62,732 nt of DNA from Lachnospiraceae bacterium UBA1759 (lineage in GTDB: Bacteria > Bacillota > Clostridia > Lachnospirales > Lachnospiraceae): contig DCHF01000021.1 of the NCBI GenBank assembly GCA_002315555.1, positions 1 to 62,732 on the forward strand, given 5' to 3'. A program made the position numbers and the translations under genes. Shown here in pieces: positions 18,928 to 27,042 of the stretch (position 1 is the stretch's first letter; every line of letters begins with the position of its first letter). The notes under the pieces were generated by a model. The model worked only from the letters and a program-made list of their open reading frames with translations, did no database searches and was not told where the DNA came from.

Positions 18928-20685
18928 ATGACAAAGGCAGAGTTTTATGTTTTGAATAGTCTGTATAACGGAAGCTTAGGGCGTGCCGGATGCAGTGCAG
19001 ACATTGAAAAGAATAAGGCTTTGGCGGATTATGAGGTTTATAACGGATTGATCGATCAAGGCCTGATCAAGCAGGAGTCGAGCGGACTCACCGCGGCGGG
19101 AATTGCGGCTCTGGAACCGTATCGGGTCCGGAATGCGGTCATTCTGGCGGCGGGTGCATCGACCCGCTTCATTCCGCTATCCCTGGAACAGCCCAAGGGC
19201 CTGTTTGAAGTAAAAGGCGAGAAACTGATCGAACGACAGATCCAGCAGCTGATCGAGGCCGGAATCCGTGACATCACCCTTGTACTCGGATACAAGAAGG
19301 AAATGTTTTACTATCTTGAAGAAAAGTATGGTGTGAAGTTCATCATTAACGATTCCTTCTTGATCAAGAACAATATTGAAAGCTTATATCTTGCACGTAA
19401 TGAGCTGGGCAATTCTTATGTTTGCGTAAGCGACAGTTATTTTGTGGAGAATCCGTTCAATCAGTTTGAATACCAGTCCTTCAATGCAGGCGTCACGGTG
19501 CATCATGAGACGCCGGAAATGTATGTTGATACAGATTCGGACGGACGTATCATCTGCATGGAAAAGGGGCGTGAGAAAGGACAGATTCTTCTGGGGCACA
19601 CTTATTGGAATGCCGAGTTTTCGGAGGCGTTTATTCGTTTTGCGGAAAAGGACCGCAGTATCGGCAAATACGCAAACGCGTTCTGGGAATGGCTCGTTCG
19701 GGATCAGCTTGATGAGCTTCCCCCGTTCTATTTCAGAGAGTTTGCCGATGGGAACGTTTTTGAGTTTGATACGTTTGAAGACCTCCGGCAGTTTGATACA
19801 CAGTACCTTGGACACACACACAGTGAGATCATTCGCAATATCAAGCTTGTTTTCCGTTGCGATGAAGAGGATATCGCTGATTTCAGAAATGTCAGCAAGG
19901 GAATGACGAATACATCATTCATTTTCAGAATCGACGGAGTGGATTATATCTATCGGCATCCGGGAGACGGAACCGAGAGCATCATCAGTCGTCGTAACGA
20001 AAAGAAATCACTGATCAAGGCAAAAGAAATCAATATCGATCCCACGTACATCTATGCGGATGTCAACGAGGGATGGAAAATATCGGTTTTCATACCTGAA
20101 TTCCGGGAGCCGGATTACGGATCCTTTGAGGATTCAAAAAAGATACTGGCGGTCCTTCGCTCATTGCATTCATCCGGTGTCCGGGTGGACTACGGTATGA
20201 GACCATGGGAAGATGCACTGGACACGGAAGAACTTCTACGCAAAAAGAATCCGGAATGTTTTAAAGAATACGAGGATTTAAAACATAAGATCGGTCTTTT
20301 GTATCAAAAAACGATCGGCGATGGAGTTGAAAAGTGCTTTTGTCATGGCGATACGTACCAGCCCAACTGGATGATCCGTCCGGACGGAAGCGTGATCCTG
20401 ATCGACTGGGAGTATTCCGGTTATTCGGACCCGGGAATCGACGTCGGTTATTATATCGTGGATGCCATGTATGATTTTGACGAAGCGGAACGGTTCATTC
20501 GGGAATATCTTCAGGATAGTTATACGGAAAAACGGTTCTTCCATTTTATGGCTTACACGGCGATCATTGCGTATTACTGGTTTGTTTGGGCACTTTATCG
20601 CGAATCCTGCGGTGCAGTCATGGGCGATGCGCTGACAAACTGGCGTGATATGGCGGAAAAATATGTCGATCATCTTCTTGGATGA
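18928..20685 (+). CDS. Winged-helix / LicC cytidylyltransferase / LicA kinase fusion
   Basis: The 585-residue protein joins three parts. Residues 1-62 match the winged-helix part of the protein at 16436 and end in the same LEPYRV linker. Residues 68 to about 297 are a LicC-like nucleotidyltransferase with LAAGASTRFIP and the QPKGLFEVKGE lysine loop (Lys90). From about 300 it is a choline/ethanolamine kinase of the LicA type: SKGMTNTSF nucleotide loop (323-331), catalytic HGDTYQPN (His473, Asp475, Asn480), and metal-binding Asp493 in LIDWEYSGYSDPGID. One chain could therefore phosphorylate an amino alcohol and activate it with CTP. It lies 11 bp after the amidohydrolase and 18 bp before the permease. 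Substrate unknown; choline or ethanolamine are the family precedents. Confidence 0.88.
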   Translation: MTKAEFYVLNSLYNGSLGRAGCSADIEKNKALADYEVYNGLIDQGLIKQESSGLTAAGIAALEPYRVRNAVILAAGASTRFIPLSLEQPKGLFEVKGEKLIERQIQQLIEAGIRDITLVLGYKKEMFYYLEEKYGVKFIINDSFLIKNNIESLYLARNELGNSYVCVSDSYFVENPFNQFEYQSFNAGVTVHHETPEMYVDTDSDGRIICMEKGREKGQILLGHTYWNAEFSEAFIRFAEKDRSIGKYANAFWEWLVRDQLDELPPFYFREFADGNVFEFDTFEDLRQFDTQYLGHTHSEIIRNIKLVFRCDEEDIADFRNVSKGMTNTSFIFRIDGVDYIYRHPGDGTESIISRRNEKKSLIKAKEINIDPTYIYADVNEGWKISVFIPEFREPDYGSFEDSKKILAVLRSLHSSGVRVDYGMRPWEDALDTEELLRKKNPECFKEYEDLKHKIGLLYQKTIGDGVEKCFCHGDTYQPNWMIRPDGSVILIDWEYSGYSDPGIDVGYYIVDAMYDFDEAERFIREYLQDSYTEKRFFHFMAYTAIIAYYWFVWALYRESCGAVMGDALTNWRDMAEKYVDHLLG

Positions 20686-20703
20686 CGATCAGAGAGGCAG
20701 ATT

Positions 20704-22188
20704 ATGGAAAAGGAAAACAACAATCAGCTGGTACGGGCACTGGGACTTAAAGAGTCGATCAGTATGACGATCGGAACCGTCGTTGGTGTAGGGCTTTTTA
20801 CATGCGGTTCGTCGCAGATCGGTCTTGTGGGATCCTGGATCATCGGGTTCACGTTCGTAGCATTGCTCATTTCAATTTGGCCGTGTTTGATCTACGGAGA
20901 GATGTCCGCTGCACTTCCGTGTGCGGGCGGCACCTATAACTATGCAAAGCGGGGACTGAACCGCATTTGGGCGAATATGGCAGGTTGGCACTACATCGTG
21001 TCCGTAGTTGCTATCGGCGCCGGTGAAACACTGGCATTTGCGAATTACTTCAAGATCCTGTTGGAACAGCTTGGCTGCAATATCGCTTGGATGGATTCCA
21101 GAATCATTGCCATTGTCCTGGTGGCAATATTCCTTGTTCTTAATTTTCGGGGCATCGAACAATCCGGCAAGGCTCAGACCGCATTTATGTTCTTTTTCTG
21201 GGGCTGTTCCGTTTGCTGGTTCCTCTATATGATTCCGAAAGTACATGTAGAATACTTTGGTGGGATCGCCATGGACGGTCTGCCGCCTTTCAAAGAGATC
21301 ATGTACATTTTCGGTCTGGTATGGTGGTGCTATACGGGATTTGAGACCTGTGTGTCAATGGGCGCGGAAACGAAATATCCGCAGTATACGCTTCCGAGAG
21401 CACTAAAACTCTCGGTGTTCATGGTCTTCGCGTTGAACGCTCTGTTCCAGTGGTTCCTGGTCGGCCTTGTACCCAAGGAGTTTTATGGCATTCTTGCTGT
21501 TGCGGATGCGCCGTATGCCGAAGGCTTGAAAGCAGTCGGTCTGGTGGGATTTCCGATCATTCTTCTATGCATCGGTATTGCTTTTGGTGGTGATCTCTCA
21601 ACGATCAACCCCGGTATTGCGGCTCCCGCGCGTTATATTTATACAATGGCTGAGGATGGCGCGCTTCCGGCCTTTCTCGGAAAGATCCATCCGAAATTCA
21701 AGACGCCGCATATCGCGGTCGTGGTCGTTGGTGTGATCAATTTCATTCTGATCGCAACAGGTTCGATCAATTACATTGCATCGGTTTCGCTGATTTCACT
21801 TGCGGTCTGCTATATGATCGGCTGTCTGTCCTATCTTGGATTAAAGAAAAAGTATCCGGAGATGAAACGGCCGTACAAGGCACCGCTTGGAACCTTTGGC
21901 TGCTGGTTTACCATCGTTGTTTATTGCTTTATGCTGATCTTCGCAGATGTGATCGCGCTCATTACCGCAGTGATCATCAGTATTCTTTGTGCAGTATTCT
22001 ATTATCTTTATTCGCACAAAAAGGATTATCACATGCCGACGATCGAAGAGGAGATCGGCGAGATATCCGAACCGGATGAGCAGACGAAGAAGGCGCTGGA
22101 CAAGGAATACCGAATCTGGAAGTACGGTACGATCATCGTTACCGTTGTGGCGCTTGGAATCTATCTGGTGCCGATGCTGTTTAAATGA
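20704..22188 (+). CDS. APC superfamily permease
   Basis: It is a secondary transporter of the amino acid/polyamine/organocation superfamily in the cytoplasmic membrane. The 494-residue protein has about twelve helices. The first is broken by the substrate-binding glycine motif (SMTIGTVVGVGLF, residues 20-32). It also has GEMSAALPCAGGTYNYAKRG, GFETCVSMGAETKYPQ and APARYIYTMAEDGALP. Several ethanolamine and amino-acid permeases share this pattern. Being in the amino-alcohol operon, it probably brings in the substrate or precursor of the LicA domain, the role played elsewhere by LicB or a BCCT carrier. Substrate is inferred only from position. Confidence 0.9.
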   Translation: MEKENNNQLVRALGLKESISMTIGTVVGVGLFTCGSSQIGLVGSWIIGFTFVALLISIWPCLIYGEMSAALPCAGGTYNYAKRGLNRIWANMAGWHYIVSVVAIGAGETLAFANYFKILLEQLGCNIAWMDSRIIAIVLVAIFLVLNFRGIEQSGKAQTAFMFFFWGCSVCWFLYMIPKVHVEYFGGIAMDGLPPFKEIMYIFGLVWWCYTGFETCVSMGAETKYPQYTLPRALKLSVFMVFALNALFQWFLVGLVPKEFYGILAVADAPYAEGLKAVGLVGFPIILLCIGIAFGGDLSTINPGIAAPARYIYTMAEDGALPAFLGKIHPKFKTPHIAVVVVGVINFILIATGSINYIASVSLISLAVCYMIGCLSYLGLKKKYPEMKRPYKAPLGTFGCWFTIVVYCFMLIFADVIALITAVIISILCAVFYYLYSHKKDYHMPTIEEEIGEISEPDEQTKKALDKEYRIWKYGTIIVTVVALGIYLVPMLFK

Positions 22189-22211
22189 CGAAGATCTGTA
22201 CGGGAGAAAAC

Positions 22212-22970
22212 ATGACAAGCAATCTTTTGATCAAACAGCTGAAGGACATCCTTTCCACGTCATCCCGCATCGTTTTCTTTACCGGAGCCGGCGTTTCCAC
22301 GGAATCCGGAATTCCGGACTTCCGTTCGGCTTCCGGCATTTACAACGAGAAGCTCGGCTATGAGGTCTCTCCGGAGGAAATGGTATCGCATTCCTATTAT
22401 GTGCGGTACCCGAAGGAGTTCTTTGATTTCTACCGGAAGAAGCTGATCTATCCGGCGGCGGAGCCGAATGCGTGCCATAAGGCGATCGCCCGGCTGGAAG
22501 CCATGGGAAAATGCAGCGCAGTCGTCACGCAGAACATCGACGGCCTGCACCAGAAGGCCGGGAGCAAAAATGTATTTGAGCTTCACGGGTCGGTGCTGCG
22601 GAACTACTGCGAACGCTGTCATGCCTTTTATGACGCAGATTACGTCATGCAGGCGGACGGTGTGCCGATGTGTGCAAAATCCTGCTGCGGTGGGCGTGTA
22701 AAACCGGATGTGGTCCTTTACGAGGAAGCATTGAATGAGGACGTGGTCGATGGTGCCATCCTGGCGATCCGGAACGCAGATACGCTTGTCATCGGAGGAA
22801 CTTCGCTTGTCGTGTATCCGGCAGCGGGGCTGATCCGGTATTTCCGGGGAAATAAACTGGTGCTGATCAACAAGTCGGCAACAAGCGCGGATGAGCGCGC
22901 GGATCTGGTGATTCGTGAGAATATCGGCGAAGTCATGGCGGAGGTGATCCGCCTCATGGAAGAAGAGTAA
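22212..22970 (+). CDS. cobB: Sir2-type NAD-dependent protein deacylase (sirtuin)
   Basis: It removes acetyl or other acyl groups from lysine using NAD+. The protein has FFTGAGVSTESGIPDFRS (Gly-Ala-Gly 25-27), QNIDGLH (107-113), catalytic His125 in ELHGSV, and a zinc ribbon with Cys133, Cys136, Cys154 and Cys158 or Cys159. I chose ATG at 22212, which has GGGAGA upstream and gives 252 residues. An alternative ATG at 22185 overlaps the permease stop by 4 bp and adds nine residues. It is the last gene of the amino-alcohol group, and its link to that pathway is unknown. Confidence 0.92.
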   Translation: MTSNLLIKQLKDILSTSSRIVFFTGAGVSTESGIPDFRSASGIYNEKLGYEVSPEEMVSHSYYVRYPKEFFDFYRKKLIYPAAEPNACHKAIARLEAMGKCSAVVTQNIDGLHQKAGSKNVFELHGSVLRNYCERCHAFYDADYVMQADGVPMCAKSCCGGRVKPDVVLYEEALNEDVVDGAILAIRNADTLVIGGTSLVVYPAAGLIRYFRGNKLVLINKSATSADERADLVIRENIGEVMAEVIRLMEEE

Positions 22971-23020
22971 GTTCCGGGGTTTATCCGTTCTTTCACAAAA
23001 GACGGACAGGGGCGATTCAG

Positions 23021-23956
23021 GTGAGTAAAAGAAAACAGAGCAAAAAGAAGAAAAAAGCATATTATGCCCTGATCGGTGTACTGTATTTCCTTTTGGTGAC
23101 GACGATGGCACTGCTCGTTGTACTCGCGGTCCATGTGACTCAGCTTAAGGCTGCGGAGGAGGATGCTTATTATCAGGCATCGGTCAGCGAAGATGCGGCA
23201 CGCAGTTCGATGGAGCTTTCGGCAGCGGAATCCATAAGCGCGTCGGAGAGTGAAGAGCAGTCTCTGGACGCTTCGGAATCGGAATCACGGTCGATGGAGG
23301 ATGAGGCGTTTTCATCGATGATGGAATCCATCTCCCTGGCAAAGGAGGAAGAGACTTTTGTCGCCGAGTCGCACGAGGTGAAGAAATTCTCCGGACGGAT
23401 CCTGATCGGGGACTCACGTACGGTTATGCTGGATGCGGCCGTGGCGATCAATAAGAGCGATATCGTCATTGCAAAAGGCGCCATGTCCTATGACTGGTTT
23501 GCGGAAGAAGCGGTGCCGAGACTCAAAATGGCGCTGGACATCGATCCGAACTACGCGGTCGTGATCAATATGGGCGTCAACGACTGCGCCAATTACACCG
23601 CCGGATGGCGTGAGTATTTTGTAAACGATTATGTGGACCTGATCAACGAACTCTGCATTCAGTATCCGACCACGTATTTCTATTTTGCATCGGTGGGACA
23701 TATCCGGAATTACTATCCGAGCGCGGGACGTTACCTTTCCGAGACCGCGATGAACGAAAATATCGATATTTTCAACGAAACGATGAAGAATAACTGCATC
23801 GCGTATTATATCGACCTGTGCGAGTACCTGGACGGGGACGGCTACGGCTGGGCGGACAACGTTCACTATAACAGTGAATGTTCGCAACGGATCTACAACT
23901 ACATTGTGGAGCAGGTCGGTGAGAACGATGGTCCGGCGGCGATCCTGAAGGAGTAA
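23021..23956 (+). CDS. Membrane-anchored SGNH/GDSL hydrolase
   Basis: It is probably an extracellular esterase or acyl hydrolase acting on glycans. The 311-residue protein starts with GTG. It has a very basic N-terminus, a membrane helix at about 16-38, a Ser/Glu/Ala-rich linker (about 44-115), and then an SGNH fold. Motifs are GDSR with nucleophile Ser132 (130-133), GVND (185-188), and Asp279 and His282 in DNVHY. The helix without a clear cleavage site suggests a type II anchor. It lies 50 bp after the sirtuin. It could remove the O-acetyl groups added by the hexapeptide acyltransferase of the same block, but this is inference. Confidence 0.83.
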   Translation: MSKRKQSKKKKKAYYALIGVLYFLLVTTMALLVVLAVHVTQLKAAEEDAYYQASVSEDAARSSMELSAAESISASESEEQSLDASESESRSMEDEAFSSMMESISLAKEEETFVAESHEVKKFSGRILIGDSRTVMLDAAVAINKSDIVIAKGAMSYDWFAEEAVPRLKMALDIDPNYAVVINMGVNDCANYTAGWREYFVNDYVDLINELCIQYPTTYFYFASVGHIRNYYPSAGRYLSETAMNENIDIFNETMKNNCIAYYIDLCEYLDGDGYGWADNVHYNSECSQRIYNYIVEQVGENDGPAAILKE

Positions 23957-23986
23957 CGGCGGAAACCGTGAAAGAATAAAAAGCAC

Positions 23987-24015
23987 TTGCAATAATGCGG
24001 AAAGTATGTTAGTAT
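23987..24015 (+). promoter_or_regulatory. Promoter of tRNA-Leu/secG
   Basis: The -35 TTGCAA (23987-23992) and -10 TAGTAT (24010-24015) have a 17-bp spacer and end 17 bp before the tRNA. No other promoter precedes secG. Confidence 0.6.
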
Positions 24016-24032
24016 TCTACCGTTAGGCATCT

Positions 24033-24115
24033 GCCGGTGTGTCGGAATGGCAGACGATGCAGACTCAAAATCTGTTGTGGGCAACCACGTGTGGGTTCGA
24101 GTCCCACTACCGGCA
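24033..24115 (+). tRNA. tRNA-Leu(CAA)
   Basis: The 83-nt gene has acceptor GCCGGTG pairing with TACCGGC. The anticodon stem GCAGA/TCTGT encloses the loop CTCAAAA, so the anticodon is CAA (codon TTG). A long variable arm TGTGG-GCAA-CCACG marks a class II tRNA, and the T arm is GTGGG-TTCGAGT-CCCAC. The trailing A is the discriminator; CCA is not encoded. It lies 29 bp before secG with no terminator between, so one transcript probably carries both. Confidence 0.97.
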
Positions 24116-24144
24116 TCAATTTTTCAATAAGGAGTATTCTGAAA

Positions 24145-24387
24145 ATGGAAGTATTAAGATACATTTTAATGAGTATTTTCATCATATGCGGTATTGTCCT
24201 GATCGCTACGATCATGCTTCAGGAAGGCAAGTCTGCAGGTCTCGGTTCATTAGGCGGTATGTCATCCGCTGAGACTTACTGGGAAAAGAACAAGGGCCGT
24301 TCCAAGGAAGGTCTTCTTCAGAAGATCACCACGATCGCAGCGGTTGCGTTCTTCGTACTCGGCATTGTACTTGCAATCAATTTCTAA
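24145..24387 (+). CDS. secG: Preprotein translocase subunit SecG
   Basis: SecG is the small accessory subunit of the SecYEG channel. The 80-residue protein has two membrane helices, about 1-22 and 58-78, joined by the conserved loop MLQEGKSAGLGSLGGMS, which is the family signature. The start follows AAGGAG at 24129-24134. The gene follows tRNA-Leu directly and is closed by a perfect-stem terminator. A nearby leucine tRNA is also known at secG in E. coli, where it follows the gene. Confidence 0.96.
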   Translation: MEVLRYILMSIFIICGIVLIATIMLQEGKSAGLGSLGGMSSAETYWEKNKGRSKEGLLQKITTIAAVAFFVLGIVLAINF

Positions 24388-24401
24388 GTTGAAGTAAGTG
24401 A

Positions 24402-24430
24402 GGGCTCCGGCATATGCCGGAGCCCTTTTA
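24402..24430 (+). terminator. Intrinsic terminator after secG
   Basis: A perfect 24-bp inverted repeat, GGGCTCCGGCAT and its complement (24402-24425), is followed by TTTTAT. It lies only 20 bp before rnr, so rnr transcription must rely on read-through or on a start within this short gap. Confidence 0.85.
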
Positions 24431-24449
24431 TATGTGAAACAGAGGTTCA

Positions 24450-26489
24450 ATGAATAAGAAAAAAGCCAAAGAACAACTTATCATCGGCGTCTTTGAGTCC
24501 CATCAGAACGGATTCGGCTTTGTCCGCGTTCCGGGAACGGAAGAGGAAGAACCGTACGATGTTTATATCGCCGAGCGCAACACCGGCGGCGCGTTCCATA
24601 AGGATACCGTGGGCATCAAGCTGATCCAGGGCCGTTTTCCGGACAAGAAGGAAGGAAAGATCGTCAAGATCCTGGACCATGAAGTGAAGACCGTAGTCGG
24701 CCTGTACAGGAAAAATAAATCCTTTGGATTTGTCATCCCGGACGATGTAAAAATGGCGCGCGACATTTTTGTCAAGTTTGAAAACAGCAGGAATGCGGAG
24801 AACAATCAGAAGGTCATCGTCAAGATCACGACCTTCGGAGATGTAAAGCATAACCCGGAGGGCCAGATCATTAAGATCCTCGGCGATAAAAACGATCCGG
24901 CCATCGACACGCTGTCCATCGCCGCAAAATATGATATTCCGCAGCGGTTTAACTATAACGTGCGCGAAGAGGTGAAGGAGATCCCATCCGAGGTGTCGGA
25001 AGAGGAATGCACCGGAAGAAAGGACCTGCGCGGTCTTTACACGGTTACGATCGACTCGGAAAGCGCGCGTGACCTGGACGACGCCATCTCCCTGACGTAT
25101 GACGGCGAAACCTATCGGTTGGGCGTACACATCGCTGATGTCACCCATTATGTGACCGAGGATTCTGCGCTGGACCGTGAGGCTCTGCGCCGCGGTACTT
25201 CCGTATACTTCCCGGACCGCGTGATCCCGATGCTTCCGGAGGAGCTTTCCAACGGCATCTGTTCCTTAAATGCGGGCGTGGATCGTCTGGCGATGAGCTG
25301 CATGATGACCATCGACAAAGAGGGCAATATCATCGGCCACGAGCTTTGCGAGTCCGTGATCCGCGTGGATAAGCGTCTGTCCTATCATGGTGTGATGGCG
25401 GACCTGAAACGCGGGGAGAGTGAATACCCGGTGAGTGGAAGCACCCCTGTGGAAACAGCTTCCGGAAACGACGCGAACAGTGTATACAAGGGCACCGACA
25501 TTTCCGATGAGGAATTTCCGCACCTTCTTGCATTTGAACGCCTGATGCTGGAACTCTCCAAAAAGCTTCGCGAAAAGCGGTATAAGCGCGGCGCCATCGA
25601 TTTTGATTTCCCGGAATCGGAGATCCTTCTTAACGAGCGCGGAAAGGTCACGGACATCCGGCCTTATGAACGCAGCGAAGCCACAAGACTCATTGAAGAT
25701 TTTATGCTTGCTGCAAATGAGACGATCGCCGAAAACGCCTACTGGCAGGAGCTTCCGTTCCTGTACCGCGTCCATGACAAGCCGGCGGAAGACCGCATGG
25801 AGCGCTTTGCGATCTTCTTAAACAACTTCGGCTACACGATCCACTTCTCGAACGGCGAGATCTACCCGATGGAGCTTTCCAAACTCCTCTCAAAGATCGC
25901 GGGCACGGAAGAGGAAGCGCTGCTTTCACGGCTGATGCTCCGTTCCCTGAAGAAGGCGGCGTACCGCTCGGAACCGGGCATGCACTTTGGCCTTGCGGCA
26001 AATTACTACACCCATTTTACCAGCCCGATCCGCCGCTATCCGGACCTGCAGATCCATCGGATCCTGAAGGAGAACCTGAAAAACGGCATGACGCCGCAGC
26101 GCAGACTGCACTACGACACGATTCTTCCGGAGGTCGCACTGCAGACTTCGGAGACGGAACGCCGCGCGGACGACTGCGAGCGCGAGGCGGACAAGCTGAA
26201 GAAGACACAGTACATGCGCCGTTTCATCGGTGAGCAGTTTAGCGGCATCATTTCCGGCATGACCAAATACGGTATGTACATCGAGCTTCCGAACACCGTG
26301 GAGGGCATGGTCCACGTCAGTACCCTGACGGATGACTATTACACCTTCATTGAAGATGAATACATTTTTGCGGGTCAGATGACCGGCCGGACGTACCGCC
26401 TGGGTCAGAAGGTCGATGTGATCGTCTCCCAGACCGATGAGGATACCCGCACCATTGATTTCAGGATGGCAAACCATGAAAGAGACTAA
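24450..26489 (+). CDS. rnr: Ribonuclease R
   Basis: RNase R degrades structured RNA from the 3' end and, with SmpB-tmRNA, clears defective messages. The 679-residue protein has N-terminal cold-shock-like segments (QNGFGFVRVPG, KNKSFGFVIPDD). The RNB catalytic domain carries the metal-binding aspartates in DSESARDLDDAIS and the HIADVTHYV strand. The signature YTHFTSPIRRYPDLQIHR is present, and an S1 domain closes the chain (FSGIISGMTKYGMYIELPN). It is shorter than E. coli RNase R because the basic tail is missing; many Clostridia have this form. It overlaps smpB by 14 bp, a common pairing. Confidence 0.96.
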   Translation: MNKKKAKEQLIIGVFESHQNGFGFVRVPGTEEEEPYDVYIAERNTGGAFHKDTVGIKLIQGRFPDKKEGKIVKILDHEVKTVVGLYRKNKSFGFVIPDDVKMARDIFVKFENSRNAENNQKVIVKITTFGDVKHNPEGQIIKILGDKNDPAIDTLSIAAKYDIPQRFNYNVREEVKEIPSEVSEEECTGRKDLRGLYTVTIDSESARDLDDAISLTYDGETYRLGVHIADVTHYVTEDSALDREALRRGTSVYFPDRVIPMLPEELSNGICSLNAGVDRLAMSCMMTIDKEGNIIGHELCESVIRVDKRLSYHGVMADLKRGESEYPVSGSTPVETASGNDANSVYKGTDISDEEFPHLLAFERLMLELSKKLREKRYKRGAIDFDFPESEILLNERGKVTDIRPYERSEATRLIEDFMLAANETIAENAYWQELPFLYRVHDKPAEDRMERFAIFLNNFGYTIHFSNGEIYPMELSKLLSKIAGTEEEALLSRLMLRSLKKAAYRSEPGMHFGLAANYYTHFTSPIRRYPDLQIHRILKENLKNGMTPQRRLHYDTILPEVALQTSETERRADDCEREADKLKKTQYMRRFIGEQFSGIISGMTKYGMYIELPNTVEGMVHVSTLTDDYYTFIEDEYIFAGQMTGRTYRLGQKVDVIVSQTDEDTRTIDFRMANHERD

Positions 26490-26940
26490 AAAACTGATCG
26501 CAAATAATAAAAAAGCATATCACGATTATTTCATCGAAGAAAAGTACGAATGCGGCATCGTCCTTGCGGGTACGGAGGTCAAGTCCATGCGCCTGGGCCA
26601 GTGCTCACTGAAGGAGAGCTTTGTAAAGATCGAAAACGAGGAAGTCTATATCTACTCCATGCACATCAGTCCGTATGAGAAGGGCAATATCTTCAACAAG
26701 GATCCGCTCCGTGTGCGGAAGCTTCTGATGCACAAGAAGGAGATCCGCAAGCTGGCCGGAAAAATCAAGGAAAAGGGCTATACACTGGTCCCGCTTGAAA
26801 CGTACTTCCATGAAGGCAAGGTCAAGGTGGAGATCGCACTTGCAAGAGGTAAGAAGCTTTACGATAAGCGTGACGCGCTGGCTGAAAAGCAGAGTCAGCG
26901 GGATATCGAGCGGGCCTTCAGAGATAAGCAGAAATATTGA
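26476..26940 (+). CDS. smpB: SsrA-binding protein SmpB
   Basis: SmpB delivers tmRNA to stalled ribosomes in trans-translation. The 154-residue length is normal. It has NNKKAYHDYFIEEKYECGIVL, GTEVKSMRLGQCSLKESF, the MHISPYEKGN loop and the basic tail KQSQRDIERAFRDKQKY that reaches the decoding centre. The start ATG at 26476 lies inside rnr; an in-frame upstream start would add 13 unrelated residues. No ssrA gene follows, so tmRNA must be encoded outside the window. Confidence 0.97.
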   Translation: MKETKKLIANNKKAYHDYFIEEKYECGIVLAGTEVKSMRLGQCSLKESFVKIENEEVYIYSMHISPYEKGNIFNKDPLRVRKLLMHKKEIRKLAGKIKEKGYTLVPLETYFHEGKVKVEIALARGKKLYDKRDALAEKQSQRDIERAFRDKQKY

Positions 26941-26942
26941 TA

Positions 26943-26973
26943 AAAAGAGCATCCTTTTCAGGATGCTCTTTTT
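26943..26973 (+). terminator. Intrinsic terminator after smpB
   Basis: The stem AAGAGCATCCT/AGGATGCTCTT with loop TTTC is followed by TTT. It closes the rnr-smpB unit. Confidence 0.88.
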
Positions 26974-27001
26974 GCGTTCTTATTTGATCGCATAGATCCC
27001 C

Positions 27002-27030
27002 TTGAAATAAAAACGTTCATATGCTATACT
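27002..27030 (+). promoter_or_regulatory. Sigma-A promoter of the GT4 gene
   Basis: TTGAAA (27002-27007) and TATACT (27025-27030) have a 17-bp spacer. It lies 72 bp before the glycosyltransferase start. The long leader contains a palindrome. Confidence 0.75.
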
Positions 27031-27042
27031 TTTATGGCTTAT

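Noticed and set aside
8000..24000. Mobile-element origin of the glycan block
   Set aside because: No transposase, integrase, terminal repeat or att-like duplication was seen at its edges, although horizontal exchange of such blocks is common.
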